This document shows positions 6,386-9,445 of a DNA stretch of 9,445 bases, one piece after another. The stretch comes from Deltaproteobacteria bacterium GWA2_55_10 (GTDB lineage: Bacteria; Desulfobacterota; GWC2-55-46). Within the stretch, counting starts at the first letter, position 1; each line of letters starts with the position of its first letter. The notes beneath the pieces are model-generated. The model saw nothing but the letters and a program-made list of their open reading frames with translations, did no database searches and had not been told where the DNA came from. The stretch spans positions 3,569-13,013 of the forward strand of contig MGPL01000009.1 in NCBI GenBank assembly GCA_001797415.1, given 5' to 3'. The translations under genes were made by a program, and so were the position numbers.

Positions 6386-7153
6386 CTACCCTATCAGGCC
6401 CGTAAGCGGGCTCGAAGCTGTCGCGTAGAGCTTCTTCTCTATCCTGCCCGCGAGATATGCGAGCCTTCCGGCCTCGACAGCGAGGTTCATGGCCCTTGCC
6501 ATTGCAACAGGGTCCTTTGCCCCGGCAATGCCGGTGTTCATCAGGAGCCCGTCGCAGCCAAGCTCCATCGCTATCGCCGCGTCAGAGGCAGTGCCGACTC
6601 CTGCGTCCACTATGATGGGCACCTTTACAGTTTCCAATATTATCTTTATGTTGTACGGGTTGCGTATGCCCAATCCAGAGCCAATGGGCGCAGCCAGCGG
6701 CATGACAGCCGCGCAGCCGGCCTCTTCGAGCTTCTTTGCCATAATGGGGTCGTCGTTGGTGTAGGGCATTACCGTGAAGCCCTCTTTCACAAGCACGCGC
6801 GCAGCAACGAGCAGCGCCTCGTTGTCAGGGAAGAGCGTCCTCTCGTCGCCTATTACCTCAAGCTTGACGAGGTCGGTATCGAGGGCCTCCCTCGCAAGCC
6901 GAGCCGTCCTTATAGCGTCCTCTGCCGTGTAGCAGGCCGCGGTATTTGGCAGGAGCGTGTATTTTTTTAGATCAATATGGTCGAGGAGCGATTCGCTCCT
7001 GCGGTCCAGGTTCACCCTCCTCACCGCGACCGTGACCACCTCTGCCCCGGAGGCCTCGAGAGCCTTTACCATTACCTCGTTGCTTGGGTACTTCCCTGTG
7101 CCTACCATGAGGCGGGATTTGAATGTGTATTTGCCTATTTTGACTGAGTCCAT
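6386..7153 (-). CDS. thiG: Thiazole synthase
   Basis: ThiG condenses deoxyxylulose phosphate, ThiS-thiocarboxylate sulfur and dehydroglycine (2-iminoacetate) into the thiazole phosphate of thiamine. The 255-residue TIM-barrel protein has full family length. Its recognisable blocks are RLMVGTGKY near the N-terminus, VAVRRVN, LLPNTAACYTAEDAI, LVKLEVIGD with the Schiff-base Lys K97, VMPYTNDDP, MPLAAPIGSGLG, VPIIVDAGVGTASDAA, LMNTGIAGAKDP and ASSPLTGLIG at the C-terminus. An AGGAG site lies 7 bases before the ATG. It shares the operon with thiS, but 440 bp of repeats separate them, whereas lgt follows after only 7 bases. The imine substrate would come from the HydG-type enzyme encoded upstream; no thiO (glycine oxidase) is seen. 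Confidence 0.97.
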   Translation of the reverse strand: MDSVKIGKYTFKSRLMVGTGKYPSNEVMVKALEASGAEVVTVAVRRVNLDRRSESLLDHIDLKKYTLLPNTAACYTAEDAIRTARLAREALDTDLVKLEVIGDERTLFPDNEALLVAARVLVKEGFTVMPYTNDDPIMAKKLEEAGCAAVMPLAAPIGSGLGIRNPYNIKIILETVKVPIIVDAGVGTASDAAIAMELGCDGLLMNTGIAGAKDPVAMARAMNLAVEAGRLAYLAGRIEKKLYATASSPLTGLIG

Positions 7154-7179
7154 TAAATTTCTCCTGAATTGTCTTTTAT

Positions 7180-7202
7180 CCCCCTCTTTTCTAAAGAGGG
7201 GT
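7180..7202. repeat. Short G/C-block hairpin upstream of thiG
   Basis: CCCCTCTTT (7181-7189) and AAAGAGGGG (7193-7201) form a perfect 9-bp stem with loop TCT, followed by TTAGGGGAG on the + strand. It lies 27 bases upstream of the thiG start, within the operon transcript. It lacks a T tract on either strand and so is not a terminator. It opens a 440-bp stretch with no gene (7154-7593) that is filled with repeat elements. Confidence 0.7.
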
Positions 7203-7238
7203 TAGGGGAGATTCGCAATGCCATTCAAGATCTTTAAT

Positions 7239-7388
7239 GTCATTCTGAGCGAAGCGACAATTTTTGCAGGATAGCAAAAATTGAATGCTGCGCCGAAGGG
7301 TCGAGCCCCAGGGATGGGGCGAGATAAGGATCGCTCTCCTTTGTTTTTGCGCCGAGATTCTTCGTCGCCTCCGGCTCCTCAGAATGAC
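7239..7388. repeat. 150-bp element with perfect 11-bp terminal inverted repeats
   Basis: GTCATTCTGAG (7239-7249) and CTCAGAATGAC (7378-7388) are exact complements. Inside, CAATTTTTGC/GCAAAAATTG (7258-7267 with 7274-7283) is a perfect 10-bp stem, and a GCCCC/GGGGC stem lies further right. The short minus-strand ORF crossing this region (7240-7461) starts in the next element and has no ribosome site, so I treat the block as non-coding. It looks like a small non-autonomous mobile or palindromic element inserted between thiS and thiG. Confidence 0.75.
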
Positions 7389-7391
7389 AGA

Positions 7392-7551
7392 CTAACAGGA
7401 TGTTGAAAAAGTCCGTCCTGGACTTTTTCAAACACGACTTGGCCGAAGTGAATTCGTCCAAGTCTTACAAATTGCTCGACTTTTCAAGTCTCGCAATTTG
7501 GCAATCCATCCATGGATTGCCTTAGCAGGGTGTTTTTCAACACCCTGCTAA
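7392..7551. repeat. Multi-hairpin element with TGTTGAAAAA ends
   Basis: Only 3 bases after the previous element comes a run of five consecutive stem-loops: 7403-7414 with 7420-7431 (12 bp), 7436-7442 with 7458-7464 (7 bp), 7468-7475 with 7493-7500 (8 bp, with an inner GACTT/AAGTC), 7500-7509 with 7512-7521 (10 bp, 2-base loop), and 7522-7534 with 7539-7551 (13 bp). The outer ends are also related as inverted repeats: TAACAGGATGTTGAAAAA at the left, and TTAGCAGGGTGTTGAAAAA in the complement of the right. No coding content is visible. Its left end shares TGAAAAAGTCC with the left end of the 130-bp repeat at 5456. Confidence 0.8.
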
Positions 7552-7555
7552 ATAA

Positions 7556-7590
7556 TCCCCCATTCCTGCTTTGGAATAAGGTGGAGGGGA
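7556..7590. repeat. Nested C/G-block inverted repeat next to thiS
   Basis: TCCCC (7556-7560) pairs with GGGGA (7586-7590) around an inner ATTCC/GGAAT hairpin (7562-7566 with 7573-7577). It ends 3 bases from the thiS stop codon. The T tract needed for an intrinsic terminator is missing on the minus strand. It is probably another small palindromic repeat and closes the 440-bp non-coding stretch. Confidence 0.5.
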
Positions 7591-7593
7591 ATA

Positions 7594-7794
7594 TCAGCCG
7601 CCCCCGACCATCCTCACTATCTCTACCTCGTCCCCATCCTTGAGGCTGGTCGACCCGAATAGCCGCTTCGGGACTATCTCGCGGTTTAGATCGACTGCTA
7701 TGCCCTGGATCTTTATCGAGAGCGAGTCAAGGAGTGATTGTATCGTAATCCCGTCCTCGACCTCTTTTATTTCTCCATTAAGCTTTATCTTCAT
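7594..7794 (-). CDS. thiS: Sulfur carrier protein ThiS
   Basis: ThiS is a small ubiquitin-fold protein whose C-terminal glycine is adenylated and then carries sulfur as a thiocarboxylate to ThiG. The 66-residue protein begins MKIKLNGEIKEVEDGITIQSLL and contains GIAVDLNREIVPK, LKDGDEVEIV, and the terminal di-glycine in RMVGGG, all as in the family. Length is normal. There is no good ribosome-binding site directly before the ATG at 7794 (the preceding bases read ACCCTCGAA), so translation may be weak. ThiF, the adenylating partner, is not in the window and must be supplied from elsewhere, perhaps by a MoeB/HesA-type protein. Confidence 0.95.
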   Translation of the reverse strand: MKIKLNGEIKEVEDGITIQSLLDSLSIKIQGIAVDLNREIVPKRLFGSTSLKDGDEVEIVRMVGGG

Positions 7795-7811
7795 TTCGAG
7801 GGTAAGTTTTT

Positions 7812-7896
7812 CCCCTCTCCCCTTTGGGGAGAGGCAGGGTGAGGGGGATTATTTAAAAGACCCCATCACCTTCATCCTCTCCTCCTGGGGGAGAGG
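7812..7896. repeat. CCTCTCC-type palindromic repeat between thiS and the thiH-position gene
   Basis: CCTCTCCCC (7814-7822) pairs with GGGGAGAGG (7826-7834), and 42 bases on, CCTCTCC (7876-7882) pairs with GGAGAGG (7890-7896). In between, GGTGAGGGG and CCCCATCACC are also near-complementary, so the whole block can fold as a branched structure. No T tract lies next to the stems in the operon's direction. The 149-bp gap 7795-7943 contains this and nothing else that I can recognise. Confidence 0.7.
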
Positions 7897-7943
7897 AAAT
7901 TAAATCAGTCTTTCTCACGCAAATAAACTCTTCAATGACTCAA

Positions 7944-9290
7944 TCAGAAGAACAAATCCCGTTCCCCGGCCTCGAGCTCGTCGAGCTTTTGCGCGAGAGC
8001 CTTTCTAATGCCCGGGTCAACGCCCTTGAGGCCTTCATCTATTGCCTTCTGGAGAGCTTCTTTTGAGCCGTTTTGGCAGTAGTCGAGGAGATATTCTTTA
8101 AGCGTGAGAACGGCGTTTGCCTGGCAGAATTTTTCCATCTCCCCGGCCATTGTCTTGCCAGTGAACTCGCTGCCTGTCCTGCCCACCCTGTAGCATGTGG
8201 TGCAGAGGCTCGGCAGAAGCCCTTCGTCTATTATCGACCTTATTACCTCGATGAGGCTCCTGTGGTCGTTCGTCGAGAACTGCTCGAGGCTCTTTTCTCC
8301 GGCGTATCCTCCGGGGTTTGTCCGGGAGGCTGCGCTGAGCTGCGTTGCGCCTGTATGTATGAGCGTGGCCCTGAACTCAGCTGGCTCCCTGGTGGAAGCG
8401 ACAATGCCTGCGGAAGGCACGCTCAGACGAAAGACAGCCACAACCTTTTTGAGTTCTTCGTCAGATACCCTGTATGGCGCGTCATCCAGGCCTGCTTCAG
8501 CTGGCATGAGGCGTGGAATCGATATGGTATGCGCGTGAGTGCCGTAATTTTTAAATAGGCGCTCAGAGTGGGCTATGGAAGCGAGTGAATCGAACCTGTA
8601 GTCATAGAGGCCCAGCAGAGGGCCTATGCCGACATCCCCGAAGCCTGCATCCATTGCCCTGTCCATCACGTCGAGCCTGAAATCATAGTCCTTTTTACGG
8701 CCGCTCGGGTGCATGACGGCGTAAGTTGGCCTGTGATATGTCTCCTGAAAGGACTGATAGACACCGGCCCCCGACTTCTTTAATTCTCTGAGAGAATCGG
8801 TGTCCATCGGCGGCGCGTTGACATGGACGATGCGCATACCGGTCCGTTCGTATATCGCCCTTACGCAAGAGGTAATATAGTCGAGGCCCCACCTCGGGTC
8901 CTCACCGGTGACAAGGAGTACGCGCTTGAAGCCCATGGCCACGAGCGCCTTTGCCTCGGATACGGCCTCATCAACTGTAAGGGCCTTTCGCGGCACATCC
9001 CTGTTCTGGCTCCTGAAGCCGCAGTATGTGCAGCCGTTGGTGCAATAGTTTGAAAGATAGAGCGGCGCAAATAGGACAATGCGCCTGCCAAAGACCCGCT
9101 CCTTTACCTCTCCTGCTATCCTGAAAAGCTCGTTCAAAAGGGCCGAGTCTTTTATCGACAGGAGGATTGCCGCCTCTTCAAGCGAGAGGCCCCCGGCAAG
9201 GGAGGCCTTCTCAAGCACTCCGAGGGCTTCTGCCTCGGCGGGCTCTCCCAGGGCAGCGAGAGCCGATATCTTTTCATGGTCAAGGTGCAT
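7944..9290 (-). CDS. thiH/hydG: HydG-type 2-iminoacetate synthase in the ThiH position of the thiamine operon
   Basis: A radical-SAM tyrosine lyase that should cleave tyrosine to p-cresol and dehydroglycine, the glycine imine used by ThiG. With the ATG at 9290 the protein has 448 residues. The SAM cluster motif is CTNGCTYC (C83, C87, C90). Further HydG-like blocks are GEDP, FQETYHRPTY, DVGIGPLLGLYDYRFDS, HTISIPR (H254), STREP and GERDLFF at the end. The C-terminal domain has C363-x2-C366-x22-C389, the auxiliary-cluster motif of HydG that normal ThiH (~370 residues) lacks. The ORF extends to 9332, but those 14 codons run through the terminator hairpin and have no HydG counterpart, so I reject that start. 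No clear ribosome site precedes 9290. The TPP switch points to thiamine synthesis; a hydrogenase-maturation role cannot be excluded, but no hydE or hydF is here. Confidence 0.93.
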   Translation of the reverse strand: MHLDHEKISALAALGEPAEAEALGVLEKASLAGGLSLEEAAILLSIKDSALLNELFRIAGEVKERVFGRRIVLFAPLYLSNYCTNGCTYCGFRSQNRDVPRKALTVDEAVSEAKALVAMGFKRVLLVTGEDPRWGLDYITSCVRAIYERTGMRIVHVNAPPMDTDSLRELKKSGAGVYQSFQETYHRPTYAVMHPSGRKKDYDFRLDVMDRAMDAGFGDVGIGPLLGLYDYRFDSLASIAHSERLFKNYGTHAHTISIPRLMPAEAGLDDAPYRVSDEELKKVVAVFRLSVPSAGIVASTREPAEFRATLIHTGATQLSAASRTNPGGYAGEKSLEQFSTNDHRSLIEVIRSIIDEGLLPSLCTTCYRVGRTGSEFTGKTMAGEMEKFCQANAVLTLKEYLLDYCQNGSKEALQKAIDEGLKGVDPGIRKALAQKLDELEAGERDLFF

Positions 9291-9297
9291 GAAATTG

Positions 9298-9322
9298 AAA
9301 AGCCGCCCGGAAGGCGGCTTTT
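9298..9322 (-). terminator. Riboswitch-controlled intrinsic terminator
   Basis: On the minus strand AAAAGCCGCC (9322-9313), a 5-base loop and GGCGGCTTTT (9307-9298) form a perfect 10-bp stem ending in a T run, followed by CAATTTC. It lies between the TPP aptamer and the ATG at 9290, where the expression platform of a transcription-terminating riboswitch should be. A separate 6-bp GGCGCC/GGCGCC hairpin (9325-9339) sits just before it. Confidence 0.82.
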
Positions 9323-9364
9323 GGGGCGCCAATGGCGCCGGTTGGATATGTGCGGCCGCTTCCC
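9309..9364 (-). promoter_or_regulatory. Candidate antiterminator pairing for the TPP switch
   Basis: On the minus strand, GGGAAGCGGC (9364-9355), directly after the aptamer, can pair with GCCGCCTTCC (9318-9309) with one bulged base. The second segment contains the 5' arm and loop of the terminator. The two foldings are mutually exclusive, so this is a natural candidate for the TPP-free, transcription-on state. I judged the pairing by eye only, without energies. Confidence 0.5.
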
Positions 9365-9445
9365 TACGCTGGCATTAACCAGATCAGGTCGTCAGGGTCT
9401 TCCCTTGCGGGAACTCTCAGCCCAAAACGGGCTCCCCCAGCGTGA
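9361..9445 (-). promoter_or_regulatory. TPP riboswitch (THI element)
   Basis: The minus strand carries the conserved core of the thiamine pyrophosphate aptamer: GGGGGAGCCC and CTGAGAG (9420-9414) on the pyrimidine-sensing side, then ACCTGATCTGGTTAATGCC and AGCGTAGGGA (9389-9361) on the pyrophosphate side. P1 can form between ACGCT (9443-9439) and AGCGT (9370-9366). A variable arm TTCCC-GCAA-GGGAA lies between the two halves. The 5' edge may run slightly past the window, and the promoter must lie to the right. When TPP is plentiful it should switch off the whole leftward operon, including lgt, through the terminator downstream. Confidence 0.95.

Noticed and set aside
7240..7461. 73-codon minus-strand open frame in the thiS-thiG gap
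   Set aside because: It runs across two different inverted-repeat elements, has no ribosome site, and encodes no recognisable domain.
7154..7593. CRISPR array or tandem repeat in the hairpin-rich gap
   Set aside because: The stems differ from each other in sequence and spacing; there is no repeated unit with regular spacers and no cas gene.
9291..9332. Upstream start for the HydG-type protein
   Set aside because: The extra codons lie in the terminator hairpin of the riboswitch and have no counterpart in HydG proteins.

Overview
This window looks like chromosome of an anaerobic, Gram-negative bacterium of the Desulfobacterota/Nitrospirota type. That placement is an inference from four things: an oxygen-independent, HydG-type enzyme in the thiamine-thiazole pathway; a short ThiC; a periplasmic DsbC-like protein carrying a haem-binding CxxCH motif; and small inverted-repeat elements of a style I associate with those phyla. 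No transposase, integrase, phage gene or CRISPR array is visible.

Left part (1-3250, mostly + strand): the 3' two thirds of dapB (lysine/diaminopimelate synthesis), a 128-bp repeat directly after its stop, a secreted DsbC-like thiol-disulfide protein, a tRNA-Thr(CGT) on the minus strand with its own promoter, and a REC-GAF-GGDEF response regulator predicted to make cyclic-di-GMP, closed by a strong intrinsic terminator.

Middle (3251-3533): about 280 bases without a gene. It holds a GC-rich stretch of unknown nature, two 25-bp palindromes with shared arms but different, still paired cores, and the terminator of the leftward operon.

Right part (3534-9445, minus strand): one leftward thiamine operon. 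Transcribed from the right edge it reads TPP riboswitch, terminator hairpin, thiH-position gene (HydG-type), thiS, thiG, lgt, thiE, thiC. ThiH, ThiS and ThiG build the thiazole, ThiC builds the pyrimidine, and ThiE joins them; thiF, thiD and thiL are not in the window. Two features stand out. The ThiH slot is filled by a protein with the complete HydG architecture, including the CX2CX22C auxiliary-cluster motif. The lipoprotein enzyme gene lgt is inserted between thiG and thiE and so would sit under the TPP switch.

The gaps in this operon are filled with at least five small hairpin or inverted-repeat elements. About 440 bp of them separate thiS from thiG, and a second copy of the dapB-side repeat separates lgt from thiE. 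They are the main unexplained non-coding content here.
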